This document shows, piece by piece, positions 9,786-18,824 of a stretch of 64,000 bases of DNA. The notes beneath the pieces are model-generated. The model ran no database searches, was not told the DNA's origin, and saw only the letters and a program-made list of their open reading frames with translations. Both the position numbers and the translations under genes were made by a program. Within the stretch, counting starts at the first letter, position 1. The number at the start of each line of letters is the position of its first letter. The DNA is from CADCWK01 sp035944555. Lineage in GTDB: Bacteria > Chloroflexota > Chloroflexia > Thermomicrobiales > UBA6265. The stretch covers positions 186,001 to 250,000 of the forward strand of contig DASZAY010000031.1 of NCBI GenBank assembly GCA_035944555.1. Direction: 5' to 3'.

Positions 9786-10958
9786 TCAGTGACGTTCGTG
9801 CCGGGATTCCGGTTCCCGGCCGGTGGTCAGGGTCAGGCGATCCCCCCCGCTGGTCAGCGCGGGGAGCCCGGTGTCCTGGAAGAACTTCGCGGTGAGCTGG
9901 CTCCGGGAGCGGACATCCAGCTTGTCGAAGATCCGGTGCAGGTGCCATTCGACCGTGTGCTCGCTGATCGAGAGCCGTTCGGAGATCGCCCGGTTGGCGT
10001 GCCCCTGGATGACCAGGGTCGTGACGCGCTGCTCGGCGGAGGTCAGTCCCCAGTCAGTTGGTGGCTCCACCGAGCCGACCGACCGGACCGGGGCGATGAC
10101 GACCGCGACGGACCCGTCATCCCCACCGGAGGTCGCCTCGACGCTGACCGGCCCTCCGGGAAGCTGGATCGACGTCACGGCCCGCTGCCCATCGACGCCG
10201 AGACCGGCGATGACTCCCCAGACCGCCGATGGCAGCGACGTGGCAGACTCGCCCGGCACCGAACGCAGGGCGTCGAACCAGGCCTCGCCGGCCGGCGTCG
10301 CGAACCGAACCTGTCCGGTTGGTTCGATCAGGAGGATGCCCGAGGCGTCCGTGGTTGGCGCGGACTCGACGGCGAGCGCCGCTTCCCGGTCGATCGCCGA
10401 CTGCAGAAGTTCGCCGATCCGGGGGGCGACGAGCCGGACGAACATCACGTCGCTGGCCCGGAACGGCGACTGCGGATCACGACGGTACCCCTGCAGTGCC
10501 GCGACCCAGCGCTCTCCGGCATGGAAGGTCGCGAGGATCGTCCCGCCCACGGGCGCATGGTTGTCGCGGAACGAACGCTCGAAGTCCCGGTCCGAGTGGC
10601 CGCGGAGAAAGTCGGCCGGGTAGCCGTAACACAGCTCCAGCCGGCTCTGGAACGCGACCGTACGCAGTCGCTTCCGGGCCACCCAGCCCAGCTCGACGAA
10701 CCCGAGATTGGATCGCTCGGCCTGGAGGTAGACCTCCCGGAGCCACTCGTCGCGGGAGGGCGCGTCACCATCCGACGCCGCCAGGACGCGGTTGATCAGA
10801 CCGGTTGCCGGATCCATCCCCAGCAACCGGTACCCGTCCCAGCCGACCGCTCCCTGCAGCGTGTCGGCGATTCGCGCGGCGACGGTCTCGGGAGAACCCG
10901 GTCCAATCGCGTCCAGGCGTTCCCGGGCCCTCGCCTGAGCCTGGGTCAACCGGGCCAT
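9786..10958 (-). CDS. LuxR-type transcription regulator, paralog 3 of 3
   Basis: 390 residues, the longest of the three because of a C-terminal tail of about 25 polar residues. It shares VGWDGYRLLGMDP, a PAS-like segment (VRFATPAGEAW) and the LuxR helix-turn-helix (LTSAEQRVTTLVIQG, SISEHTVEWHLHRIFDKLDV). ATG at 10958 follows GAGGATGAGTC. It is the first gene of the tandem set, 155 bases downstream of ftsY on the same strand. The set looks like local duplication followed by divergence of the sensor halves while DNA-recognition helices stayed nearly alike, so the three may compete for related sites. Confidence 0.87.
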   Translation of the reverse strand: MARLTQAQARARERLDAIGPGSPETVAARIADTLQGAVGWDGYRLLGMDPATGLINRVLAASDGDAPSRDEWLREVYLQAERSNLGFVELGWVARKRLRTVAFQSRLELCYGYPADFLRGHSDRDFERSFRDNHAPVGGTILATFHAGERWVAALQGYRRDPQSPFRASDVMFVRLVAPRIGELLQSAIDREAALAVESAPTTDASGILLIEPTGQVRFATPAGEAWFDALRSVPGESATSLPSAVWGVIAGLGVDGQRAVTSIQLPGGPVSVEATSGGDDGSVAVVIAPVRSVGSVEPPTDWGLTSAEQRVTTLVIQGHANRAISERLSISEHTVEWHLHRIFDKLDVRSRSQLTAKFFQDTGLPALTSGGDRLTLTTGREPESRHERH

Positions 10959-11083
10959 GACTCATCCTCACGCGGTCGGCCTGGGGCCATCACCGTCCAT
11001 CTGACGTGTCGTGCCCTTGAGGTCCTGAGTATGACCCGCTACGACGCCGGATGGGAACCAGGCGGTGGGCATGCCTTGTCACT

Positions 11084-11100
11084 ACGCGCCGTGAGCGCGT
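11084..11100. terminator. short hairpin after ftsY
   Basis: ACGCGC and GCGCGT (11084-11089, 11095-11100) around a 5-base loop, 14 bases beyond the ftsY stop. The stem is weak and has no T-run. Confidence 0.3.
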
Positions 11101-11113
11101 TCGGGCGAGCCAC

Positions 11114-12097
11114 CTATATCTCGACCAGGCCCTCGCCCTCGCCGAAGAACAGCGCGTCGACATAGGTGTCGGGGCGGAACTCCGCCATGTCGGTGGCGCG
11201 CTCCCCGGTGCCGATGTAGGAAATCGGAGTCCCCAGCTCGCGGGCGACGGCGAAGGCGATCCCGCCCTTGGACGTCCCGTCCAGCTTGGCGATCATGATG
11301 TCCGTGATGTCGACCGACTTCGAGAACTCCTGCGCCTGGATCAACCCGTTCTGGCCGCTCGTCGCGTCGATGACCAGCAGGACCTCCTGCGGCGCGCGCT
11401 CGACGGTCCGGCGCATGACGTTGCGGACCTTGTGCAGCTCCTGCATCAGGTTGTTCTTGGTATGCAGCCGACCGGCGGTATCGACGATCAGGACATCGAT
11501 ATTGCGGTTGTGCGCGGCCTGCATCGCGTCGAAGACGACCGCGGCCGGATCGCCGCCCTGCTTGTGCTGGATAACCGGCACGTTCAGCCGCTCGCCCCAG
11601 ACCCCGAGCTGTTCAATAGCGGCCGCACGGAAGGTGTCGCCGGCCGCGAGCATGACCGAGCGGCCGAAGCTCTGGTGATAGGCGGCAAGCTTGGCGATGC
11701 TGGTCGTCTTGCCGACGCCATTCACCCCGACGACCATGATCACGAACGGCACACCGCGCTGCAGCACCTTGACCGTCCGGTTGCGGGTGGCGCCCTCCAG
11801 CAGTTCGACCATTTCGTTGCGGAGGAACTCCTTGGCGTCGGCGGGCTCGCGGATTCCGTTGGCCCGGACCTGCTCACGGAGGTCCTCGACCAGCTTCTGG
11901 CTGACGTCCCAGCCGATGTCGGCCTGGATCAGCAGCATCTCGAGTTCCTCGTAGAGGTCCTCGTCCAGCACCCCGCGGTCGAACAGCCGGGCGATCTCGC
12001 TGAACACACCACGGCGAGTCTTGGCCATCGCCTGTTCGACGCGGACGTCCTGCACCTCGGGTTCGGCGCGTCGCCGGAACATCTTCCGAAAGACCAC
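11114..12097 (-). CDS. ftsY: signal recognition particle receptor FtsY
   Basis: 327 residues. This is the membrane-associated SRP receptor GTPase that docks Ffh-ribosome complexes. A very short basic N-terminus (about 20 residues, MVFRKMFRRR) replaces the long acidic A domain of E. coli. The N domain spans about 25-105. The G domain has GVNGVGKTT near 124-132, AGDTFRAAA, DTAGR, AKLDG and the closing GTGER. The start is GTG at 12097, 8 bases after GGGAGG. It lies on the same strand as ffh but 4 kb away, so it is not in one operon with it. Confidence 0.96.
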   Translation of the reverse strand: MVFRKMFRRRAEPEVQDVRVEQAMAKTRRGVFSEIARLFDRGVLDEDLYEELEMLLIQADIGWDVSQKLVEDLREQVRANGIREPADAKEFLRNEMVELLEGATRNRTVKVLQRGVPFVIMVVGVNGVGKTTSIAKLAAYHQSFGRSVMLAAGDTFRAAAIEQLGVWGERLNVPVIQHKQGGDPAAVVFDAMQAAHNRNIDVLIVDTAGRLHTKNNLMQELHKVRNVMRRTVERAPQEVLLVIDATSGQNGLIQAQEFSKSVDITDIMIAKLDGTSKGGIAFAVARELGTPISYIGTGERATDMAEFRPDTYVDALFFGEGEGLVEI

Positions 12098-12326
12098 GGT
12101 CTGTACCTCCCTGGCCGTCGGACCATCGAGGCCGGGCCGTCATGCATGTGGGGTTGGGGGTGGAACTGGCCGGGACGTCATTTCGAAGCCGGGTCCAGCG
12201 CCGGAAAGTCTACCCCGCCCGCCGCGAACCGGGTCCCGAGGGGTGGATGCCGCCACCCACGGCGGAGGTTCCTGGCGGTGGTAGGATGCTCGTCCGGTCG
12301 CGGCGCCGCTACGGGCCGCCCATCGA

Positions 12327-13571
12327 TTGGAGCTTCCGACGTTCCGCAACAGGACCGCCATCGTCGTCTATCTGCCCACCCTCCTGCTGGCGCTCAGCCA
12401 GGGGATGCTGGTCACGATCATCCCGCTGTTCGCCGCCGACTTCGGGGTAACCGACACGCTGATCGGCGTGCTGGTCAGCGCGGTCGCGATCGGCACGCTG
12501 CTGATGGACGTCCCGGCCGGGGCGCTGCTCCAGAAGCTCGGCATGCGGCGGGCGATGCTGATCGGCTCCGGGACGGTCGCGATTACGACATCCCTCCTCG
12601 CCATCCCCGCGCTCGGCTTTGAAGCCTCGATCGCCCTCCGCCTGGTCGCCGGTATCGGCACGGCGCTCTGGTCGATATCCCGCCACGCCTACATCGCGGA
12701 GAGCATCCCGGTCGCCGAGCGGGGCAAGGCCCTGTCCACGTTCGGCGGCCTCCAGCGCCTCGGCACGCTTGGGGGACCGGCCCTCGGCGGCATCCTCTAT
12801 GGGGCTCTGGGCGTCCACTGGTCGTTTCTCGCCTCGGGGATCATGTCCGCGATCGCCTTCGCCGTCGCGCTCGTCCTCGTCCAGGACGTTGCCGCCGCCG
12901 TGAAGCGTATGAGCAGCCGCCATCGCTGGCTGACCGTTCGCCGGGCCGTCGTCGCCAACCGGCGCGACCTCGCCGCCGCCGGTGCCGCCCAGACTTTCGC
13001 CCAGATGATCCGGACGGGCCGGATGCTGATCATCCCCCTGTATGGGTACAGCTATCTCGGGCTTTCCGAGGCGCAGGTCGGACTGATCCTCACGGTCTCG
13101 TCGGTCTTCGACGTGGCCATGTCCATTCCGGCCGGGATCACGATGGACCGGCTCGGGCGCAAGGCGTCGATGGTGCCGTCGTTCGCCATCATGGGCACCG
13201 GCGTGGCGTTCGTCCCGCTCGCCGACGGGTTCTGGCCACTGCTGATCGCGTCGTCGGTCATCGGCCTCGGCAACGGGTTCGGCGCCGGATCGATGATGAC
13301 ACTCGGGGCCGACCTGGCGCCGCCCGGTGCGACTGGCGAGTTCCTCGGGATCTGGCGGGTCATCGGCGACTTCGGCATGGTCTGCGGCCCGCTGCTCGTC
13401 GGCATCATGGCTGACCTGATCGGTATCAATGGCAGCTCCATCGCCCTGGCGTTCGTCGGCTACATCGCCGCCTTCATCATCCTGAAGCTCGTCCGTGAGA
13501 CCCGGGCGAAGCCGTCCCCGCCGCCGGAGCCGGTTGCCGCGCCCGGGACCAACGCACGAGCTACGGAATAG
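12327..13571 (+). CDS. major facilitator superfamily transporter
   Basis: 414 residues with about 12 hydrophobic segments and a short charged loop in the middle (near 195-215). MDRLGRK near residue 275 matches the MFS loop motif that recurs in the second half, and the first half has the equivalent QKLGMRR. This suggests a small-molecule exporter or carrier; nothing gives the substrate. The start is a TTG at 12327 with no clear ribosome-binding site, chosen because no ATG or GTG precedes the first membrane helix in this frame; the true start is uncertain. It diverges from ftsY, 229 bases apart. Confidence 0.8.
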   Translation: MELPTFRNRTAIVVYLPTLLLALSQGMLVTIIPLFAADFGVTDTLIGVLVSAVAIGTLLMDVPAGALLQKLGMRRAMLIGSGTVAITTSLLAIPALGFEASIALRLVAGIGTALWSISRHAYIAESIPVAERGKALSTFGGLQRLGTLGGPALGGILYGALGVHWSFLASGIMSAIAFAVALVLVQDVAAAVKRMSSRHRWLTVRRAVVANRRDLAAAGAAQTFAQMIRTGRMLIIPLYGYSYLGLSEAQVGLILTVSSVFDVAMSIPAGITMDRLGRKASMVPSFAIMGTGVAFVPLADGFWPLLIASSVIGLGNGFGAGSMMTLGADLAPPGATGEFLGIWRVIGDFGMVCGPLLVGIMADLIGINGSSIALAFVGYIAAFIILKLVRETRAKPSPPPEPVAAPGTNARATE

Positions 13572-13625
13572 GAGCGGCACTCCAGACCGGCCGTGGCAGA
13601 TCTGATTGCTGTCAACGGGGACTTC

Positions 13626-13644
13626 GGGGGTAAACCTTGCCCCC
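13626..13644. terminator. weak G5/C5 hairpin after the MFS gene
   Basis: GGGGG and CCCCC (13626-13630, 13640-13644) around a 9-base loop, 54 bases after the stop. A possible terminator only. Confidence 0.3.
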
Positions 13645-13853
13645 ACCCACTCCTCTCCGGGTCGGGTTAGTGGTCCTTAGAAACGGCAGCGATCCGCCGG
13701 TAGCTCTGCCTCAGGCAGCGCAATCGACTCATGGCGCCTTCCGGGGGGGTCGCCACACGCTCTGCCGTCGATTCCGGCACAATGCCGGGCGGTAACCCGA
13801 GACGGTCGCGGGTGGTTCGTCACCCGGATCTCCAGCAACCAGGGAGCAGCACC

Positions 13854-14720
13854 ATGGGTATCGTCTTTGGCGCAGTCGCGCCGCACGGCTTCGAGATCAT
13901 CCCGCGGATCAGTGAGGACGCCGGCGGCGGGCTCAAGACCCGCGCCGCGATGGAAGAGCTGGGCCGGCGCTTCGACGCCGCCAACGTCGACGCGATCGTC
14001 CTCGCCGGCCCGCATGGCATCCGGGTCGAGGGGCACATCGCCGTCAGCGTCGCGCGCCGCGCGGCCGGGCAGCTCGCCCGCAACGGCAACAGCGTCGAGC
14101 TGAACGTTCCGATCGACCTTGATCTCGCCCGGGCGATCGCCGATCAAGGCGCCACCGACGGCGTCCCGACCGCCAGGGTGAGCTGGGGCGGCAACCGGAT
14201 CTCCCAGGCGGGATACCCGATCACCTGGGACTCGCTGACGCCGCTGTGGTTCATGGGGCACGGCCGCCATGTCGAGGGATTGGGTAACGTCCTCGCCGCC
14301 GACCCCGAGGGAGCCGAAGGGCCGCCGGTGGTAATCGTTGCCCCGTCCCGGGATCTGTCCCGGCAGGACATGATCCAGTTCGGCCGATCCATCGCCGACG
14401 CCGCCGAGGCCAGCGGCAAGCGGGTCGCGTTCATCGCCTCGTGCGACTGGGCCCATACCCACGTCGAGAGCGGGCCCTACGGCGCCCACCCGTCGGCGGC
14501 CCCGGTGGACGCCAAGATCGTCGCCTCGATCGAGAACGACGACCTGAAGAGCCAGCTCGAGCTGTCCGAGGACGAAGTCCAGACCGCCGCCATCGACGGC
14601 ATGTGGCAGACGCTGATGCTGGCGGGCATCCGGGAGCGGGTCACGCTCAAGCCGGAACTGCTGTGCTACGAAGTTCCGACCTACTTCGGGATGATCGTCG
14701 CCGCCTACTCGCCGGCCTGA
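13854..14720 (+). CDS. LigB-type (class III extradiol) dioxygenase-like protein
   Basis: 288 residues. The family comprises the catalytic LigB subunits of protocatechuate 4,5-dioxygenase and relatives, which use Fe(II) to open catechol rings. Matching marks are VAPHG near residue 10, AGPHGIRV near 60, WFMGHGRH near 140, and SCDWAHTHVESGPYG near 200; these histidines are the likely metal ligands and base. ATG at 13854 follows AGGGAGCAGC at 8 bases; the longer upstream frame has no family sequence. It stands alone, without an alpha subunit or ring-cleavage pathway genes, so the substrate is unknown. A MEMO-like non-enzymatic role is also possible. Confidence 0.8.
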   Translation: MGIVFGAVAPHGFEIIPRISEDAGGGLKTRAAMEELGRRFDAANVDAIVLAGPHGIRVEGHIAVSVARRAAGQLARNGNSVELNVPIDLDLARAIADQGATDGVPTARVSWGGNRISQAGYPITWDSLTPLWFMGHGRHVEGLGNVLAADPEGAEGPPVVIVAPSRDLSRQDMIQFGRSIADAAEASGKRVAFIASCDWAHTHVESGPYGAHPSAAPVDAKIVASIENDDLKSQLELSEDEVQTAAIDGMWQTLMLAGIRERVTLKPELLCYEVPTYFGMIVAAYSPA

Positions 14721-15099
14721 CCTTCAGGCATCTAGTACCCCTGCGGCGCCAGCCGTCGCGGGGGCAGCACCGCCCCGGCGAAAACGGAAAACAGTCCCGA
14801 CGAACTCAGGCAGCCGGCAACTCCCCCGCTGACCGGCTTCCACATACGACGTCCCGCAACGCGTACGCTTCCATCGGCCCGCCCGCCCGTGAACCCGGTC
14901 CCGCTCTCCGTCCCGCAACGTGGAGCGCCGTTGATCTCGTCGGTGGTTCGTTCCCGTCGGCCGTGGCCCCTCGGGACTGTACGTACATAGTATCCGTACG
15001 CAATCACGGTGTCAAGGCTCCCACGAAACCAGTTTCAGCATCGGTCTCCACGGGCGCCGGTCATCCTCCGCGTCCACCGAAAGCAGGACAACGCCTCCC
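14721..15099. other. 379-base gap before the mgtC-like gene with direct and inverted repeats
   Basis: No convincing gene. A 12-base direct repeat (CGTCCCGCAACG) occurs at 14850-14861 and 14909-14920. Near 14980-15000 a GTACG...CGTAC inverted repeat surrounds TACATAGTATC, which could be a promoter core or a binding site. No known magnesium riboswitch could be recognised by eye. Confidence 0.4.
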
Positions 15100-15594
15100 A
15101 TGCTCGAGGAACTCACCTACCAGGAGAGCGCTATCCGAATCGGCGTGGCGGTCATCGCCGGCAGCATCATCGGGTTCGAGCGTCGGGCCAAGCCGGCCGG
15201 ATTCCGAACCCACGGACTGGTCAGTTTGGGCTCCGCGCTGTTCATGCTGGCGTCGCTCCTGCTCGGGGAACAGGCATACGAAGCCGGCAACACGACCTAT
15301 GACCCATCCCGCCTCGCGTCGACGGTGGTCCAGGGTGTCGGCTTCATCGCCGCCGGGGTGATTTTCACCAGCGGTATGCGGATCAAGGGCCTGACGACAG
15401 CCGCATCGATCTGGGTCGCGGCGGCCGTCGGTCTGCTGGTCGGTGGCGGATTCTGGGAGGTGGGGCTCATGGGGGTCCTGGCGGCGGTCATCGTGCTGGA
15501 ACTGTTCGCCTGGGTCGAGGCGCGCATCCCCGGCGCCGGCAAGGAGGATGACGAGGCCCGGACCAATGGGGCGAACGCCAGGGACTCGGGTTGA
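15100..15594 (+). CDS. MgtC/SapB-family membrane protein
   Basis: 164 residues with four to five hydrophobic segments. The N-terminal half matches the MgtC family: AGSIIGFERR, AGFRTHGLVSLGSALFM, and GVGFIAAGVIF then IKGLTTAASIWVAAAVGLLVG. Family members sit in the inner membrane and have been linked to growth at low magnesium and to modulation of ATP synthase; the function of this copy is inferred only from family. The C-terminal ACT-like domain of Salmonella MgtC is absent, as in short SapB-like forms. ATG at 15100 has a weak AGGA upstream. The gene is convergent with the glucosidase gene, 43 bases away. Confidence 0.88.
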   Translation: MLEELTYQESAIRIGVAVIAGSIIGFERRAKPAGFRTHGLVSLGSALFMLASLLLGEQAYEAGNTTYDPSRLASTVVQGVGFIAAGVIFTSGMRIKGLTTAASIWVAAAVGLLVGGGFWEVGLMGVLAAVIVLELFAWVEARIPGAGKEDDEARTNGANARDSG

Positions 15595-15637
15595 TTGCCC
15601 TTCCTCGGCCCGGGCCTACCCGCTCGCGCGGGGCAGC

Positions 15638-17782
15638 CTACCGGTCGGGACCGCTCCTTGTGATGGCATAGCCGTCACCATCTCGCTCGACGCGGACCAT
15701 CACGTCCTGCCCACCAGCCCGCAGCCCGGCGACCTCTACCCAGTCCAGTGAGGACGGCAGGGTCGGGTCGACCGAAACGGTCGCGCCGTCATCGCTGATC
15801 GACAGCCCGAGCAGACTGGTCAACATGAACGGAACGGCGCCAGCGGCCCACGCCTGCGGGATACAACTGACCGGGTACGGGACGGGCGCAGTCGCCGCGA
15901 GGCCGTCCCTGGCATAGCCACAGAACAGCTCCGGCAGGCGATTCATCGGATCGGTGGCGGCGGCGTCGACGAGGTCATCGAAGACCCGGGCCGCCCGGTC
16001 GCCGTGTCCGGCCAGCGCCATTCCGGAGACGACCAGCGAGTTGTCGTGTGGCCAGACCGAGCCATTGTGGTAACTCATCGGATTGTAGGTCGGCGCGGTC
16101 GTCGCCAGCGTGCGGATCCCCCAGCCCGTGCTCATCGCCTCATCGGTCAGGCTATCGACGACCCGGGCCGCCCGATCGGGAGACGGCAGCCCGGCCAGCA
16201 GCAGATGCCCGGGGCTGGACGACACGACGGCGACTGGCCGCTTGTCCCCGTCCAGTGCCTGGGCATAGGTACCGGCATCCTCCAGCCAGAACAGTCGCTC
16301 AACCAGCTCCCGGATCCGTTCTGCGTGCCCGTCCAGCTCCTCGGCCCAGTCGTCGTCACCATGGAGCCGGGCGACGGCGGCCAACCGACGGTACGCGGCA
16401 AAGGCGTACCCCTGAACCTCGATCAGCGCGATATGGCCGGTCGGGGGCTGGCCATCCGCGCCATTGAGCGAATCCCAGCTGTCTTTCCAGCCCTGGTTGG
16501 TGATATGGACCCCGTCCGGCTCCCGGTTCGGGTGCTCGATCAACCCGTCGCCGTCGAGGTCGCCCGGTCCTAGCATCCATCCAACGGCCGCGCGGGCGTG
16601 CGGTTGCAGCTCACGCCAGAGCGCCTCGTCGCCGGTCCACGCGACGGTGTCGGCTACCAGCCAGGCGAACAGCGGCGTGGCGTCCACGGTGCCGTAGTAC
16701 GGCGTATGGGGGACATGGCGGGCCCGGGCCATCTCGCCCGACCGCATCTCGTGGAGGATCTTGCCTGGCTCGGCGTCACGCCAGGCATCGGCTTCCGTAG
16801 CCTGCCACGCCGCCAGCACCCGCAGGGTCGCGGCAGCCCGCTCGGGCCCGAGCGGCAGCGTCTGCAGGCAGGCGATCAGGCTGTCCCGGCCGAATGGCGC
16901 GATGAACCACGGCGCCCCGGCGGCGATCACCGACCCTGCGTCGAACGTCGTCTGGAGCATGGCCATGTCGGCCGTCGCCCGGTCGAGGATCGCGTTCACC
17001 TGGGGCGACGACGTCCTGATCGTGGCCCGCTGCAACGGTGCGTCACCGGGCAGACTCGCGACGGCGGACAGCGGACGGGGACCAGCCGTCCGCAGCGTGA
17101 TCGTCGCGACGAGTTCCCACTCTCCGCCGGCAGAGAGTTCCGGCCCGAACGTCGCATTACCCGCCACGCCACGGTTCCCGTCCGCCGACTCCCGGAAGAC
17201 CGGCGACGACCGGAGCCGCCGCGTCGTCTCCTCGCCGCCATCACTCACGACCTCAGTCACATCGACCGGAGCCTGATCGAACCGCACATCCAGCCCGACC
17301 GCCTCATCGTCCGGCGCGCGGTACCCGAGCGAGAACCCGCCGGGGATTACGGTGGTCGCCTGGTACTGGCCCGGTGGCGACGGTGGGAAGCCCCGGATCG
17401 CGAACAGGTCGCGGAAATCGGATCCGATCGTCAAGCCGATCTCCGGCCGGAGCGCGACCTGCCCGTGGTTGTGGATGGTGACCCGGACCGTGACCACGTC
17501 GGTCAGCGTCAGCTCCTGGGTCACGGCGAGGGTGTGACCGTAGACGGTCGCGCCGTCGAGTTCGAAGCCCTCATTGGTCGCGATGAAGACCGCGGCGTTG
17601 GGCGCCGTCTGCCGGACGGCGAGCAGCGACGGCGAGGTGCCGTTGATGGTCAGGTCGATCCGCTCGACGAACCGGGTATCGCGGGCATAGATCCCCGCGG
17701 CCTGCTCACCGCTGCCGTCCGATTCCTTCTGACCCGCGAGAAACAGCTCATCGGCCTTGAGTGTGACGTCGGTCCTCAACAT
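15638..17782 (-). CDS. glycogen-debranching-type amylo-alpha-1,6-glucosidase-like enzyme
   Basis: 714 residues. The N-terminal ~250 residues form a beta-rich domain of the type found before bacterial debranching-like glucosidases (YARDTRFVERIDLTING). The rest is an alpha/alpha-barrel glycoside hydrolase region. Marks are FGRDSLIACLQTL near 300, HTPYYGTVDATPLF near 360, GWKDSWDS near 430, and YNPMSYHNGSVWPHDNS near 570. Acidic residues in the middle motifs are the likely catalytic pair. There is no signal peptide, so it should be cytoplasmic. Members of this group act on alpha-linked oligosaccharides; the exact substrate is open. A GH13 enzyme at 37421 may belong to the same alpha-glucan metabolism. 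Confidence 0.85.
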   Translation of the reverse strand: MLRTDVTLKADELFLAGQKESDGSGEQAAGIYARDTRFVERIDLTINGTSPSLLAVRQTAPNAAVFIATNEGFELDGATVYGHTLAVTQELTLTDVVTVRVTIHNHGQVALRPEIGLTIGSDFRDLFAIRGFPPSPPGQYQATTVIPGGFSLGYRAPDDEAVGLDVRFDQAPVDVTEVVSDGGEETTRRLRSSPVFRESADGNRGVAGNATFGPELSAGGEWELVATITLRTAGPRPLSAVASLPGDAPLQRATIRTSSPQVNAILDRATADMAMLQTTFDAGSVIAAGAPWFIAPFGRDSLIACLQTLPLGPERAAATLRVLAAWQATEADAWRDAEPGKILHEMRSGEMARARHVPHTPYYGTVDATPLFAWLVADTVAWTGDEALWRELQPHARAAVGWMLGPGDLDGDGLIEHPNREPDGVHITNQGWKDSWDSLNGADGQPPTGHIALIEVQGYAFAAYRRLAAVARLHGDDDWAEELDGHAERIRELVERLFWLEDAGTYAQALDGDKRPVAVVSSSPGHLLLAGLPSPDRAARVVDSLTDEAMSTGWGIRTLATTAPTYNPMSYHNGSVWPHDNSLVVSGMALAGHGDRAARVFDDLVDAAATDPMNRLPELFCGYARDGLAATAPVPYPVSCIPQAWAAGAVPFMLTSLLGLSISDDGATVSVDPTLPSSLDWVEVAGLRAGGQDVMVRVERDGDGYAITRSGPDR

Positions 17783-18053
17783 GGTGACGGGAACCCCTCA
17801 TGTGGCGATCGACCGGCCCCGAGCGGGTCCGCTCCGCGATGGCGGGCATGGTACCCAACCACCCCCTCCCCTTCACGGTTCGTGCCCGTCGAATCAGCAT
17901 TCGGGATCTCGAATAGGTAGTCCTACTCACGCTCCATTGACGAACCTCTCACAGACTGGAGACATCACCGAAGGGGAATCGAATCTCTCGACGACCGGAG
18001 CCCTTGACTCAATTCACACGGCTCGGCGCCGGCACACATGGAACGGGAGCGGG

Positions 18054-18692
18054 ATGGACATGACACTGATGAGTCTGGTCCTGATGGGCATGTCGCTCGG
18101 GCTGGCATACGCCGCCGTTCCAGGCCCGGTCAACACCGAGACGATCCGGCGGGGGCTGGCCCTCGGCTTCCGGCCCGCACTGAATGTACAGATCGGCGCG
18201 CTGCTCGGCGATTGTGCCTGGGCCATCCTCGGGCTGACGGGGGCGTTCGCACTGACCAGTTGGTCCGGCGTCGGCACGGCGCTGGAGCTGGTGGGAGCGG
18301 TCTTCCTGCTGATCCTGGCCCGCGACGCCCTCTGTTCAGCTCGCGCCAGCCGGACGGCAAGCCCCGCCCCGACCACGCCAGCAGGCAAACACCTGCTCGT
18401 CGGCCTGACGTTCTCGCTGGCCAATCCGGTCGGAATCGCGTTCTGGGCCGGCCTTGGCGGCGGGCTGGTCGCGCGCATCGGCGACCCGACCGCGGGGGAG
18501 CTCGGGGTCATCCTCGCCAGCTTCCTCGGGGCACTCCTCGCCTGGTCCGTTGCGCTTCCCGCCGTCGTCGGCATGGGGCGACGACCAGGCATGCTCAGGT
18601 TAATGCCGGTCGTTGACACGCTGTGCGCGGCGATTCTCGGCTGGTTCGGCGTCTCCATGCTGGTCGACGGGATCGAAGCCATCACTGGATGA
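18054..18692 (+). CDS. LysE/RhtB-type translocator
   Basis: 212 residues with about six hydrophobic segments. VPGPVNTETIRRGLALGFRP near the N-terminus is the LysE-family hallmark (PGP followed by a G-x-x-x-G-rich stretch), and SLANPVGIAFWAGL in the middle matches the second conserved NP segment. The family exports amino acids or small cations; specificity cannot be read. ATG at 18054 follows GGGAGCGGG. The 270 bases upstream separate it from the divergent glucosidase gene and contain only ordinary AT-richer promoter-like DNA. Confidence 0.88.
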   Translation: MDMTLMSLVLMGMSLGLAYAAVPGPVNTETIRRGLALGFRPALNVQIGALLGDCAWAILGLTGAFALTSWSGVGTALELVGAVFLLILARDALCSARASRTASPAPTTPAGKHLLVGLTFSLANPVGIAFWAGLGGGLVARIGDPTAGELGVILASFLGALLAWSVALPAVVGMGRRPGMLRLMPVVDTLCAAILGWFGVSMLVDGIEAITG

Positions 18693-18824
18693 CAATGCCG
18701 GCCCGGCAACGTGAAATCATCGTGAAATCCGGCTCGGAAGCATTGCCGGTCCGCACGTGCCTCCGGATACTCGCCGGGCCAACGGGTACGGGATCGGCCC
18801 GCGCCAGGCATCGCCGGAGGATCA

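Noticed and set aside
16598..17920. 440-codon plus-strand frame opposite the glucosidase gene
   Set aside because: It is the antisense shadow of a well-supported gene; the translation is rich in Arg, Gly and Pro without motifs.
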